Source: Rudanella lutea DSM 19387 (GTDB taxonomy: Bacteria > Bacteroidota > Bacteroidia > Cytophagales > Spirosomataceae). From it: a stretch of 64,000 nucleotides of DNA. The translations under genes and the position numbers were made by a program. The notes under the pieces were generated by a model. The model saw nothing but the letters and a program-made list of their open reading frames with translations, searched no databases and was not told where the DNA came from. This document shows, one piece after another, positions 33,718-42,043 of the stretch (positions within the stretch are counted from its first letter, which is position 1; each line of letters opens with the position of its first letter). The stretch is taken from assembly GCF_000383955.1 (NCBI RefSeq), contig NZ_KB913013.1, positions 5,537,694-5,601,693 on the forward strand, given 5' to 3'.

Positions 33718-36336
33718 ATGAATAACTCTACGGTACGAATTGGGTTGTTTTCTCTGTTAACTTGGTGTACGCTGCTGGTGCCGGTATGGGGGCAACAGAC
33801 CTGGATAGCCCGGTCGTCGGGGACGTTTAATAGTTTCCGTGATATCGTGTACGGAGATGGCGTGTTTGTCGCGGTCGGCGTGGGGGTTACGGCCCGCTCA
33901 ACAGATGGAATCAACTGGTCGGCTTCGCTACTGGCGGATCAATCTATTGATTTGTACTCGGTTGCCTACGGGAACGGCCGATTTGTTGCCGTAGGTCGCA
34001 ATAGTAATGGGGCTGTAATCATGGAATCTTCTTCGGGCAGTGGCTTTGCTGCTGTCACCTTGCCTGGTGGTACAAACTCCACCACCCGACTGACTAAAAT
34101 TACGTTTGGAAATAATCAATTCGTTGCCATTGATAATCAGCGGTTTTTGTATCGGTCGTCGCCTGCATGGACTCGGCAGGCTCTTCCTTACGCGGGAATA
34201 TTCCTGGATGTAGTCGGGTTTGTTGGCGGTCGGTATGTGATTTACGGTGATGATGGGGCGTTGCTGTATCGGTTCGAGTCGCTTGATGCGATTAACTGGC
34301 AACAAACCCAAACGAATGGCGGGCTGGTTTACCCCAATTCGATCCTCAATCAGGCGTATATACTCGTTGGGAATTTAAATATTCAGGGGGCAGGGTTTGT
34401 TCAAGCCTCTGCGGATGGGATCAATTTTAACACATCCCTGATTACGCCAAGCGTAGGCACCCAATTTTTTGACATAATTGAAGGCGCCGGTACTTACGTG
34501 GCTGTTGGTTCAAATGGCCTTCTTTACACCAGTACAAGCCCAACAAGCGGCTGGATGAGTCGGAGTATTGGTTCAGGGACGCTCCCAACCTTGTACGGTG
34601 CTGCCTATGGCGTAGGGCGATTTGTGGTCGTAGGTTCAGGTGGAGCGATTTATACCTCGGCACCCATACCTACTTTAACCAACCTACAGACCACCAATGG
34701 GGTGGCTTGTCCGAATTCGATAGCCACGGTCACGGCAACCGTGGCTACAGTAAGTACCCCCTACAATTACACGTTGAGTATAAGTGGAGGAACATCGTCA
34801 ACTGGCGTTTCGAGTACATATTCCTTCCTGCAGCCGCTCTTTGTTGGGCCTGTAACCGGGGTACGTACCGTAACCCTGACGGTTGGAAATGGACCGGGCG
34901 AAACAACTTCTGCTACGACCAACGTCACGGTAGTTAGACCCAATGTTACGTTGGTGGCTTCGCCCAGCGGAACCATTGCCGAAGACCAGTCGCTAACATT
35001 GCAAGCCGGTGGGGCTTTCCTGTACACGTTCTCGCCCAATGTGCCAGCCAACTCGATTACCGGCAGTACGGCTCAGTTTCTGGCTACAACAACCCAAACC
35101 TACAGTGTCACGGGTACAGATGGTAATGGCTGCTCGAATTCGGCAAGTGTTGCCGTGACGGTAAGCGCTGTCAACGATGCCCCCGTACTGACCTACCCGA
35201 CTAACCTGACGGTACAGGAAAACAGCCCGGTTTTATTTAGCAGTGGTCAGCTGATTCGGGTTGATGATGAAGATGCTGGTAGCGGACTTATGGAGGTGAC
35301 CATGAGTGCTACACAGGGTACCTTTTCGCTGGCAACCACGAGTGGGCTGACGTTTTCAGTCGGGGATGGCACATCCGACGCTGCCATGACTTTTTCGGGC
35401 ACGTTGAGCAACATTAACACCGCGCTCAATGGGTTAGCCTTCAGGCCGTCGGTGAATTATGCCGGAGCGGCTTCGCTGGTTGTCACGGTTAATGACCAGG
35501 GGAATTCCGGTAGCGGAGGGGCTCGTTCGGCTTCGGGGGTTGTGGCGATGGATGTATTGCCCGGTCTACCGACGATTACAGGATTGGCTACTGGTAGCGC
35601 GCCGGTTTGCGCCGATGGAGCGGCTACGCTTACGGCAGTGATCGGCACAACAAGCCCCCAGTACAGCTACACGCTGACTGCCAGTACGGGTAGTGTTGTG
35701 TCGGGAACGGGGCTTACTGCTTCGCCATTTAGTGCGTCGGTAGGGGTAGGGGCGGCCGGGCCGCTGTCGGTTACGCTACTCATAACCGATGGTCGATCGG
35801 TACAAATGGCGCAGACTACAGCATCGATTACTGTGCAGAATCCCGCTTTTGCGGCAGCTCTGGGGCAAAGTGCTGCACTCGTGGTAGCCGGGCAGTCGGT
35901 TACGCTGACGTACGCATCCGTGAGCGGAGGGTGCCCTTTCAATCCGGCTGGTAGTTATGTGGTCGAGATAGCCCCGGCGAGGCAAGGTTTTGGAACGCCG
36001 GTATCGGTGTCTCCGCTCAGTAGTAATTCAACCCAGTTGGTGTACGCCGTACCGGGCTTACTCAGTACATCAACCAACTATTCGCTCAGAATTCGGTACG
36101 GGACAAACGTTTACAGCCCCGTGGTGCAGTTTCAGGTAGTGGCCCCCATCAGTATAACCGCTAGTACAACAGCTATTTGCCCCGGCGAGAGTGTGCGACT
36201 GACAGCCTCCGCCTGCCCAACCGGCGAGGAGGTGGTCTGGAGTACCGGCGCGCGCGGGGTGCTGTTCATTGATGTCGTACCCACGGCTACCTCATCGTAC
36301 ACCGCAAGCTGTATGCCGATTGGAACCGGGCAGTAG
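33718..36336 (+). CDS. Large surface protein with beta-propeller-like repeats and cadherin-like domain
   Basis: 872-residue secreted protein with Sec signal (TVRIGLFSLLTWCTLLVPVW). Residues ~25-320 contain about six repeats of the form YGNGRFVAVGxxGxIxxSxDGxxW, resembling sialidase/BNR-type propeller blades. Then come Ig-like domains (about 320-480), a cadherin-like domain (NDAPVLTYPTNLTVQE, about 480-620) and a further Ig-like repeat. The final ~170 residues (FNPAGSYVVEIAP, YSLRIRYGTNVYSP, ITASTTAICPGESVRLTASA, VVWSTGARG) match the C-terminus of the protein at 22209-25124. No T9SS PNP motif. It is monocistronic, divergent from pheT, with a strong terminator. Confidence 0.85.
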   Translation: MNNSTVRIGLFSLLTWCTLLVPVWGQQTWIARSSGTFNSFRDIVYGDGVFVAVGVGVTARSTDGINWSASLLADQSIDLYSVAYGNGRFVAVGRNSNGAVIMESSSGSGFAAVTLPGGTNSTTRLTKITFGNNQFVAIDNQRFLYRSSPAWTRQALPYAGIFLDVVGFVGGRYVIYGDDGALLYRFESLDAINWQQTQTNGGLVYPNSILNQAYILVGNLNIQGAGFVQASADGINFNTSLITPSVGTQFFDIIEGAGTYVAVGSNGLLYTSTSPTSGWMSRSIGSGTLPTLYGAAYGVGRFVVVGSGGAIYTSAPIPTLTNLQTTNGVACPNSIATVTATVATVSTPYNYTLSISGGTSSTGVSSTYSFLQPLFVGPVTGVRTVTLTVGNGPGETTSATTNVTVVRPNVTLVASPSGTIAEDQSLTLQAGGAFLYTFSPNVPANSITGSTAQFLATTTQTYSVTGTDGNGCSNSASVAVTVSAVNDAPVLTYPTNLTVQENSPVLFSSGQLIRVDDEDAGSGLMEVTMSATQGTFSLATTSGLTFSVGDGTSDAAMTFSGTLSNINTALNGLAFRPSVNYAGAASLVVTVNDQGNSGSGGARSASGVVAMDVLPGLPTITGLATGSAPVCADGAATLTAVIGTTSPQYSYTLTASTGSVVSGTGLTASPFSASVGVGAAGPLSVTLLITDGRSVQMAQTTASITVQNPAFAAALGQSAALVVAGQSVTLTYASVSGGCPFNPAGSYVVEIAPARQGFGTPVSVSPLSSNSTQLVYAVPGLLSTSTNYSLRIRYGTNVYSPVVQFQVVAPISITASTTAICPGESVRLTASACPTGEEVVWSTGARGVLFIDVVPTATSSYTASCMPIGTGQ

Positions 36337-36363
36337 CCAGGGAGTTCATAACTGACAGGTGGG

Positions 36364-36432
36364 CGCTGCGGGTTGCGGTTTTGTTTGGTTTCTACCCGGC
36401 AAAATCGCAACCCGCAGTTATGATTTTTTTTC
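36364..36432 (+). terminator. Long-stem terminator after the surface protein
   Basis: CTGCGGGTTGCGGTTTTG (36366-36383) pairs with CAAAATCGCAACCCGCAG (36400-36417) over 18 bp with one G-U, followed by an eight-T run. Confidence 0.9.
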
Positions 36433-36455
36433 AGTACTGAACATTCGGACTTCAG

Positions 36456-36522
36456 ATACTGGACACTAGACTTACTACCATTCTGTAGAGAAGACTAGCG
36501 TCCACCATCCGGTGTCCGGTAT
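36456..36522. repeat. Second inverted repeat between convergent genes
   Basis: ATACTGGACAC (36456-36466) pairs with GTGTCCGGTAT (36512-36522) with one G-U, and an inner CTAG-type pairing extends it. It ends 8 bp before the stop of the minus-strand DUF1684 gene and probably ends that transcript. Confidence 0.6.
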
Positions 36523-36530
36523 TGAGATGA

Positions 36531-37181
36531 TCACTTATTGTATTGCGCCGGAAGTTTTTCGCCTACTTCCACGGCTACCGGCAAGGTGTTTTCAGCGGGT
36601 GGGAGCGGGCAGGCATACGTGTGATTGTACACGCAGTAGGGGTGATAGGCCGTGTTGAAATCGATGGTTACATTATTTCCCTGAAATGCGCTTTCCTTTA
36701 AATCGATGTATCGGCCACCGCCGTAGGTCGTTTTGCCCGAGGTTGCATCCTTAAACAGAATGGAATAGGTATCGCCCTGTTTCACAATGAGGAGTCGGCA
36801 GACTTCGCCCCGGAGTTTGAATACGGCATGGCCCGACTGTTCGTAGACTTCCTCCGAACCATCGGACAGAGATATCACGATGCGCTGCGTTTTGTCGGCG
36901 AAAGGTTCAAATCTGGCTTCAACCCGGTACTCAATATTGCCCGGAAAGTAGATTAATCCGTTAAAAGAGGCTTTGTCTTCAAGGGGAGATTCTTTGTCGG
37001 TCCGAAAAAATTCATCTTTATTCTTTCGGCTATTAGTAAGCTCTTTCTCCCATTCTGCTACGTTAACTGCCCCGCCTGTGCTCGAATTGTCACCGTTAAA
37101 CAATATCGGTTTTAGTAAAAAGTAGGCGATTGCGGCAAAAACTGCTATTACGCTGAGTCGTAACACGGTAGGAAATTTCAT
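36531..37181 (-). CDS. DUF1684 family membrane-anchored protein
   Basis: 216-residue protein with an N-terminal hydrophobic helix (FPTVLRLSVIAVFAAIAYFL). The soluble part is DUF1684: EFFRTDKESPLEDKASFNGL, FKDATSGKTTYGGGRYIDLK, and DFNTAYHPYCVYNHTYACPL followed by PPAENTLPVAVEVGEK. The conserved NxAxxPxCxY-type region with three cysteines or aromatic residues near the end is complete. The function of the family is unknown. ATG 37181 was chosen because it starts the membrane helix; 37244 would add 21 residues. Divergent from the FdtA-like gene. Confidence 0.87.
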   Translation of the reverse strand: MKFPTVLRLSVIAVFAAIAYFLLKPILFNGDNSSTGGAVNVAEWEKELTNSRKNKDEFFRTDKESPLEDKASFNGLIYFPGNIEYRVEARFEPFADKTQRIVISLSDGSEEVYEQSGHAVFKLRGEVCRLLIVKQGDTYSILFKDATSGKTTYGGGRYIDLKESAFQGNNVTIDFNTAYHPYCVYNHTYACPLPPAENTLPVAVEVGEKLPAQYNK

Positions 37182-37231
37182 TCGCAAATTGGAATTGAGG
37201 GACTGGGATAAAATTTTAAGTAAATATCGGA

Positions 37232-37239
37232 TAAATTTG
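37232..37239 (+). promoter_or_regulatory. -7 promoter element of the sugar-modification cluster
   Basis: TAAATTTG matches TAnnTTTG, 38 bp before ATG 37278. A clear -33 box was not seen. Confidence 0.45.
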
Positions 37240-37277
37240 TCCAACGAGCTTGATAATAACCCCTATGATTGGTAAAC

Positions 37278-37670
37278 ATGGCAAAACTCCATCAACTTAA
37301 GACCTTTTCCTCGGAAAAAGGAAATTTAACGATACTCGAGAATGTGTTGCCCGGAACCATCCAACGAGTGTTTTACATCTATGGTGCGGGTAACGCACAA
37401 CGGGCTGGACACCGGCACCTGAAAACCTGGGGGGCATTGGTTTGCCTGGCCGGAAGCTGCCGAATTTACTCCCACGACGGACAAGTCGAAAAATTTCACT
37501 ACCTCGACAGCCCCGATCAATGTCTGGTACTGGAGCCTCAGGACTGGCATCTGATGGATCATTTTTCCGACGACGCCATCTTGCTGGTCGTTGCTAACCA
37601 ACCGTACGATCAGGCCGACTATATCGCCGAACCGTACCCGACTTCGCGTTTTGCCGCTGTGCCTGCATGA
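37278..37670 (+). CDS. FdtA/QdtA-like dTDP-sugar 3,4-ketoisomerase
   Basis: 130-residue cupin of the WxcM-C/FdtA family. Members isomerise dTDP-4-keto-6-deoxyglucose to the 3-keto sugar. The conserved active-site region is [20 protein letters not shown] (two histidines), followed by [20 protein letters not shown] and [13 protein letters not shown], all typical. The next gene, a sugar aminotransferase, overlaps it by 4 bp, which is the natural FdtA-FdtB order in amino-deoxysugar synthesis. The genes that make the dTDP-sugar (rmlA, rmlB) are not in the window. Confidence 0.87.
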   Translation: MAKLHQLKTFSSEKGNLTILENVLPGTIQRVFYIYGAGNAQRAGHRHLKTWGALVCLAGSCRIYSHDGQVEKFHYLDSPDQCLVLEPQDWHLMDHFSDDAILLVVANQPYDQADYIAEPYPTSRFAAVPA

Positions 37671-38764
37671 TTGCTTTTCTTGATCTGAAACGTTTAAACG
37701 AGCGCTATCGCGAAACTATACTTTCTGCCACTTCACGGGTTGCTTTATCGGGTTGGTACATTCTGGGAACAGAAGGAGCCGCTTTTGAGCAGGCGTTTGC
37801 CCGCTACACCGGGGCAAAATACTGCATCGGGGTAGCCAACGGGCTCGAAGCCCTCACGCTGACGCTCAAAGCCTGGCGTTTCCCGCCCGATAGCGAAGTT
37901 CTCGTGGCCTCCAATGCCTATATTGCTTCATTGCTGGCGGTTACGCAGGCGGGGCTTCGGCCGGTACTGGTTGAGCCTGACCCGCGCACCTACAACCTTG
38001 ATCCCACTCGGCTCGAAGCAGCCATTACCCCCCGAACCCGCGCTATTTTGCCCGTCCATCTGTACGGTCGGTGCTGCGACATGGCGGGTATCCGGGCCGT
38101 AGCTGACCGCCATGGTCTCAAGGTGCTCGAAGATGCGGCTCAGGCACATGGCGCCCGGTACGAAGGCCAAATGGCGGGCACTTTGGGCCACGCGGCTGGC
38201 TTTAGCTTTTATCCGACCAAAAACCTGGGTGCCCTGGGCGATGCCGGCGCCATCACAACGGACGACGATGCGTTGGCGGCACAACTGCGCTACTGGCGTA
38301 ACTACGGCTCGGCCCGGAAATACGTGAATGACTTGCCGGGGCATAACTCACGGCTCGATGAGATGCAGGCCGCTATTTTGCTGGGTAAACTCGACTTTCT
38401 TGACGCAGACAATGCCCGTCGTCGCGAAATAGCCCGGTATTACCTGTCCCAGATTAGCCACCCCGACCTGACATTACCGCCTGCCGACCGACTTTCTGAC
38501 GACTGCTGGCATCTGTTTGTGGTGCGCCACCCCAATCGGGAGGTCATGCGGGCGTACCTGCTCGAACAGGGTGTACAAACCGACGTTCATTATCCTATTC
38601 CGCCCCACCGGCAGCAAGCCTATGCGGAGTTGGCCCACCTGTCGTTACCAATTGCCGATCAGTTGCACCGCGAGGTGGTTAGTTTGCCCCTCAACCCCAC
38701 GCTTACCGACGAGGAGATGCAACAGGTTGTTCGGGTCATCAATCAAATGCCTTCATTCGCCTAA
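37667..38764 (+). CDS. DegT/DnrJ/EryC1/StrS sugar aminotransferase (FdtB-like)
   Basis: 365-residue PLP enzyme that transaminates a keto-sugar nucleotide. PLP Lys185 lies in [18 protein letters not shown]; other signatures are [37 protein letters not shown] and [14 protein letters not shown]. The gene starts 4 bp inside the FdtA-like gene (ATGA), so the pair is translationally coupled and likely makes a 3-amino-3,6-dideoxy sugar. Ends with the family motif [14 protein letters not shown]. Confidence 0.93.
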   Translation: MIAFLDLKRLNERYRETILSATSRVALSGWYILGTEGAAFEQAFARYTGAKYCIGVANGLEALTLTLKAWRFPPDSEVLVASNAYIASLLAVTQAGLRPVLVEPDPRTYNLDPTRLEAAITPRTRAILPVHLYGRCCDMAGIRAVADRHGLKVLEDAAQAHGARYEGQMAGTLGHAAGFSFYPTKNLGALGDAGAITTDDDALAAQLRYWRNYGSARKYVNDLPGHNSRLDEMQAAILLGKLDFLDADNARRREIARYYLSQISHPDLTLPPADRLSDDCWHLFVVRHPNREVMRAYLLEQGVQTDVHYPIPPHRQQAYAELAHLSLPIADQLHREVVSLPLNPTLTDEEMQQVVRVINQMPSFA

Positions 38765-38767
38765 TCG

Positions 38768-39679
38768 ATGGTATTATCTGTAGTTATTCCGGTCTATAAT
38801 AGTCAGGAGACCCTGGAGCCGCTTGTTGAGAAATTACAGGATTGTCTGTCGGCGATTTCGTTTGAGGTAGTGCTGGTGAACGACGGCAGCCGCGATAATT
38901 CGGAGGCTGTTGTGTATCGCCTGGCCGAGCGATATACGAATGTGCAGGGGTTGTCTCTCCGGCGGAATTTTGGGGAGTTCAACGCCGTATTGTGCGGCCT
39001 CACCTACGCCAGGGGGGATTATGCCGTTTTGATCGACGATGATTTTCAGAACCCCCCCGAAGCGATTCTGACCCTGCTCGAAAGGGCGCAGTCGGGGCAT
39101 TACGACGTAGTGTACAGCCGGTACGCCCAGAAGAAACACGCCTGGTTTCGGAATGCAGGCAGTAGCCTGCTCAACTACCTCACCACCTATCTTCTCGACA
39201 AACCAAAGTCACTCTACCTGTCCAGTTTCAAGCTGATCAATCGGGCAGTTGTGCAGGAAATTGTAAGTTATACCGGTCCGTTTCCGTATATCGATGCCCT
39301 CATTTTTCGGGTTACGCGCAACGTGACGAGTGTAGAGGTACCGCACCACCCGCGTCAGTCGGGCGCATCGAATTACACGCTGAGTAAGTTGGTAGCCTTG
39401 TTTCTGAATGTGCTGTTTGGTTTTTCGACGGTGCCACTCCGGTTGTTTGCCGGGCTGGGGCTGGGGTTGTTTGGCCTGAGCCTGTTGCTGGGGCTGGGGT
39501 TGTTACTCGGAAGCAGCCTGCACTGGTTTTCGGTGTCTGGTTGGGTACTTGTTGCCTGGGTGGTGTTGCTCCTGGCGGGCTTGCAAATGGTTTTTCTGGC
39601 CGTGATGAGTGAGTATCTGGGTAAGTTGTTTTTGGCCCAAAGTGGCCTCAAACCGTTTGTGGTAAAGGAAAGAGGTTGA
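38768..39679 (+). CDS. GT2 polyprenyl-phosphate glycosyltransferase (ArnC/GtrB-like)
   Basis: 303-residue inverting glycosyltransferase. The nucleotide-sugar site is VVIPVYNSQETLEPLV and VLVNDGSRDNS; the DxD-type motif is VLIDDDFQNPPEAI. Two C-terminal membrane helices (about 220-285, LGLGLFGLSLLLGLGLLLGS and VLVAWVVLLLAGLQMVFLAV) place it with the DPM1/ArnC/GtrB group, which loads a sugar onto undecaprenyl phosphate. It starts 3 bp after the aminotransferase, so the amino sugar may be its donor or acceptor in O-antigen or glycoprotein work. Confidence 0.92.
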   Translation: MVLSVVIPVYNSQETLEPLVEKLQDCLSAISFEVVLVNDGSRDNSEAVVYRLAERYTNVQGLSLRRNFGEFNAVLCGLTYARGDYAVLIDDDFQNPPEAILTLLERAQSGHYDVVYSRYAQKKHAWFRNAGSSLLNYLTTYLLDKPKSLYLSSFKLINRAVVQEIVSYTGPFPYIDALIFRVTRNVTSVEVPHHPRQSGASNYTLSKLVALFLNVLFGFSTVPLRLFAGLGLGLFGLSLLLGLGLLLGSSLHWFSVSGWVLVAWVVLLLAGLQMVFLAVMSEYLGKLFLAQSGLKPFVVKERG

Positions 39680-39706
39680 GCAAACGGATTTAGTGGAGAA
39701 CCAACC

Positions 39707-40498
39707 ATGTTTGATAAAAAAGCTGAATACGAAAAAATGTTTCGGGTAGAGCAGCAGCTCTGGTGGTACCGCATTCTGCACGGACGCGTGCTGGCGGCTA
39801 TTCAGAAACGCTACGGAACCCGGCAGGGTCTCCGAATTCTCGATGCCGGTTGCGGCACGGGAGGCTTACTCAGTTACCTGCGTGAGCGGGGCTATACCCA
39901 AACTCAGGGCCTCGACGGTTCGGCCGATGCGGTGGCTTTTTGCCACGAACGTGGCTTGCGCGTGGATCAACTGAACCTGCTCAATCTGGATACCTGGCAA
40001 ACCGACACCTCGCCCGAAGCGTTTGATGTGGTGGTCTGCGACGATGTGTTCTGCTATTTCAACGATGAGCAACTGAGCAAACTCATTGGTGAGTTGGCCC
40101 GGCGGGTGAAACCCGGCGGCTTGCTGGTGACCAACAACAACGCATTTAACGTGTTTCGTGGGTCGCACGACCTGGCGGTGGGCAGCACCCGCCGGTTTGT
40201 TCGGGCCGATATTGAGCGGCTGTTGCCTGGCTCCCGGTTGCAGACCGGGTACGCAACTTACTGGAGTCTGTTGCTGTCGCCCCTGATTCTGGCCGTTCGG
40301 CAGTGGCAAAACTGGCAGTTGCGTCGGGGTTGGCAGTCGGCCGATCAGCCGCATTCCGATGTTTATTTGCCTTCCAACTGGCTGAATACCTTGTTTTACA
40401 CCCTGGTTCGGACCGAACAGGTAGTGCTACCCCGAACCCCGTTTGGTAGTTCGCTGTTCATGGTGTTAAAAAAAGAGGAGAACGAAGCGAGAAAATAG
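39707..40498 (+). CDS. Class I SAM-dependent methyltransferase
   Basis: 263-residue Rossmann methyltransferase. Motif I is LRILDAGCGTGGLLSYLRE, followed by QGLDGSADAVAFC, FDVVVCDDVFCYFNDEQL and RRVKPGGLLVTNNNAF. A hydrophobic stretch near residues 185-205 (WSLLLSPLILAVRQW) may contact the membrane. As the last gene of the sugar cluster (27 bp after the GT2 gene) it probably methylates the polyprenyl-linked sugar, but this is inferred from place alone. Confidence 0.9.
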   Translation: MFDKKAEYEKMFRVEQQLWWYRILHGRVLAAIQKRYGTRQGLRILDAGCGTGGLLSYLRERGYTQTQGLDGSADAVAFCHERGLRVDQLNLLNLDTWQTDTSPEAFDVVVCDDVFCYFNDEQLSKLIGELARRVKPGGLLVTNNNAFNVFRGSHDLAVGSTRRFVRADIERLLPGSRLQTGYATYWSLLLSPLILAVRQWQNWQLRRGWQSADQPHSDVYLPSNWLNTLFYTLVRTEQVVLPRTPFGSSLFMVLKKEENEARK

Positions 40499-40546
40499 GC
40501 GAGAAACGCCACTGCTTACCTACGTTCTCCCGACTTCTCACTTGCT

Positions 40547-41140
40547 ATGTTTACCGGAATTGTAGAAACTACCGGCCGCGTTGCCGCCATTCAGGCCGAG
40601 GGAACCAACCTCACCTTTACTATTGAGTCGTCGCTGACCCACGAGCTGAAAGTTGATCAGAGTGTAAGTCATAATGGCGTTTGCCTGACTGTAACGAGCG
40701 TAAGCGGAGACGCCTACACCGTGACGGCCGTCGACGAAACCCTCAAAAAAACGAATCTGGGAGGCTTGCAGGTTGGGCATCGGGTCAATCTGGAGCGGTG
40801 TATGCCTGCCAACGGCCGTTTCGATGGGCATATTGTGCAGGGGCATGTGGATCAGGTGGGTCGTTGTACCAACGTGCAGGATATGAACGGAAGCTGGCTG
40901 TTCGATTTTGAATACGATGCCGACGAAAACGGGAATGTGACCGTTGAAAAAGGGTCTATCTGCATCAATGGAGTTAGCCTGACGGTGTTCAACTCCGAAG
41001 CTAATTCATTCCGGGTGACCATTATTCCGTACACCTTTGAGCACACTACCTTCCGCGATCTGCAGGCTGGCGATCGGGTCAATCTGGAGTTCGATATCGT
41101 TGGGAAGTATATTAAAAAAATGTTGGCCGGGTATCGGTGA
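40547..41140 (+). CDS. ribE: Riboflavin synthase alpha subunit
   Basis: 197-residue enzyme that converts two lumazine molecules into riboflavin. It has the unmistakable start MFTGIVETTGRV and two homologous barrel halves: SVSHNGVCLTVTSV and RCMPANGRFDGHIVQGHVDQ in the first, GSICINGVSLTVFN and FEHTTFRDLQAGDRVNLEFD in the second. The full length and order are standard. 49 bp after the methyltransferase gene; it may be in the same operon or have its own promoter. Confidence 0.97.
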   Translation: MFTGIVETTGRVAAIQAEGTNLTFTIESSLTHELKVDQSVSHNGVCLTVTSVSGDAYTVTAVDETLKKTNLGGLQVGHRVNLERCMPANGRFDGHIVQGHVDQVGRCTNVQDMNGSWLFDFEYDADENGNVTVEKGSICINGVSLTVFNSEANSFRVTIIPYTFEHTTFRDLQAGDRVNLEFDIVGKYIKKMLAGYR

Positions 41141-41258
41141 GCCGGGGTGTAACACTAAATTTGTGTACTTTGGAGTTTAAGGGTTACGTCACTTTGCCGA
41201 CCGCTGTGCCTCAGATCGTAACCCTTCAATCACTACAAACCCGTAATCACCCTACCGA

Positions 41259-42041
41259 ATGGCTAAAATCAGCACCAGTAATAAATCCGACCTGCTGATT
41301 CATATTGGCATTATCGCTGCCCTGTTTATCGTCCTGTTTTTAGGCTTTTTCTTTGTGTATCTGCCCTTCTCTACCAACCATGGGCAGGCTATTACGGTAC
41401 CCGATCTGTCGCGGATGAGCCTCGACGAACTGGAGTCGTATCTGGACGACCGTGAGCTGCGGTATGAGGTAAGCGACTGCACATTTGTAGCCGGTGCTGA
41501 GCCGCTCACCGTGTACGGCCAATACCCTAAAGCCGGTGCCAAAGTGAAAGAGGGTCGTAAAATTTACATCACCCTGATTAAACAAACGGCGCCAACGATT
41601 CCGATGCCGAAGCTGACAGATCTGACGTTCCGAAGCGCCGAACTGTCGCTGCGCTCGGTGGGGCTTGAGGTAGGCCAGAAAACCTACGTGCCCGACGTGG
41701 CCAAAAACTCGGTGCTCAAACAGTTTTTCAACGGGCGCGAAGTCGCCCCCGGTACCCCCATCGCCAAAGGATCAAAAATTGACCTGCATATTGGAGATGG
41801 ATTGGGCAATACAATTTTTAGCGTTCCCGACGTTGTTGGTATGCCCCTCGACGAGGCTAAGGCTCTGATTCGTGGGTCTGACCTGCAAATTGGCACGATT
41901 ATTTCCGTTGACGATCCCGAAAAAGAAGTTGGCACCATTGTACGGCAGCGGCCCGAAGCCAACCGGGGCGAACGGATTCGGGTTGGTGAAACAGTTGACC
42001 TGTGGGTCGTGGGGCCGGTTGAACAAGAGGACACACCGTAG
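41259..42041 (+). CDS. PASTA-domain membrane protein
   Basis: 260-residue protein with one N-terminal membrane helix (IHIGIIAALFIVLFLGFFFV) and three PASTA repeats in the periplasm, starting near VPDLSRMSLDELESYL, PKLTDLTFRSAELSLR and VPDVVGMPLDEAKALI. PASTA domains bind peptidoglycan muropeptides or support cell-wall enzymes, but no kinase or penicillin-binding domain is attached here. Such stand-alone PASTA proteins are common in Bacteroidota. The T9SS gene starts 3 bp later. A -7-like TAAATTTG lies at 41156-41163. Confidence 0.92.
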   Translation: MAKISTSNKSDLLIHIGIIAALFIVLFLGFFFVYLPFSTNHGQAITVPDLSRMSLDELESYLDDRELRYEVSDCTFVAGAEPLTVYGQYPKAGAKVKEGRKIYITLIKQTAPTIPMPKLTDLTFRSAELSLRSVGLEVGQKTYVPDVAKNSVLKQFFNGREVAPGTPIAKGSKIDLHIGDGLGNTIFSVPDVVGMPLDEAKALIRGSDLQIGTIISVDDPEKEVGTIVRQRPEANRGERIRVGETVDLWVVGPVEQEDTP

Positions 42042-42043
42042 GT

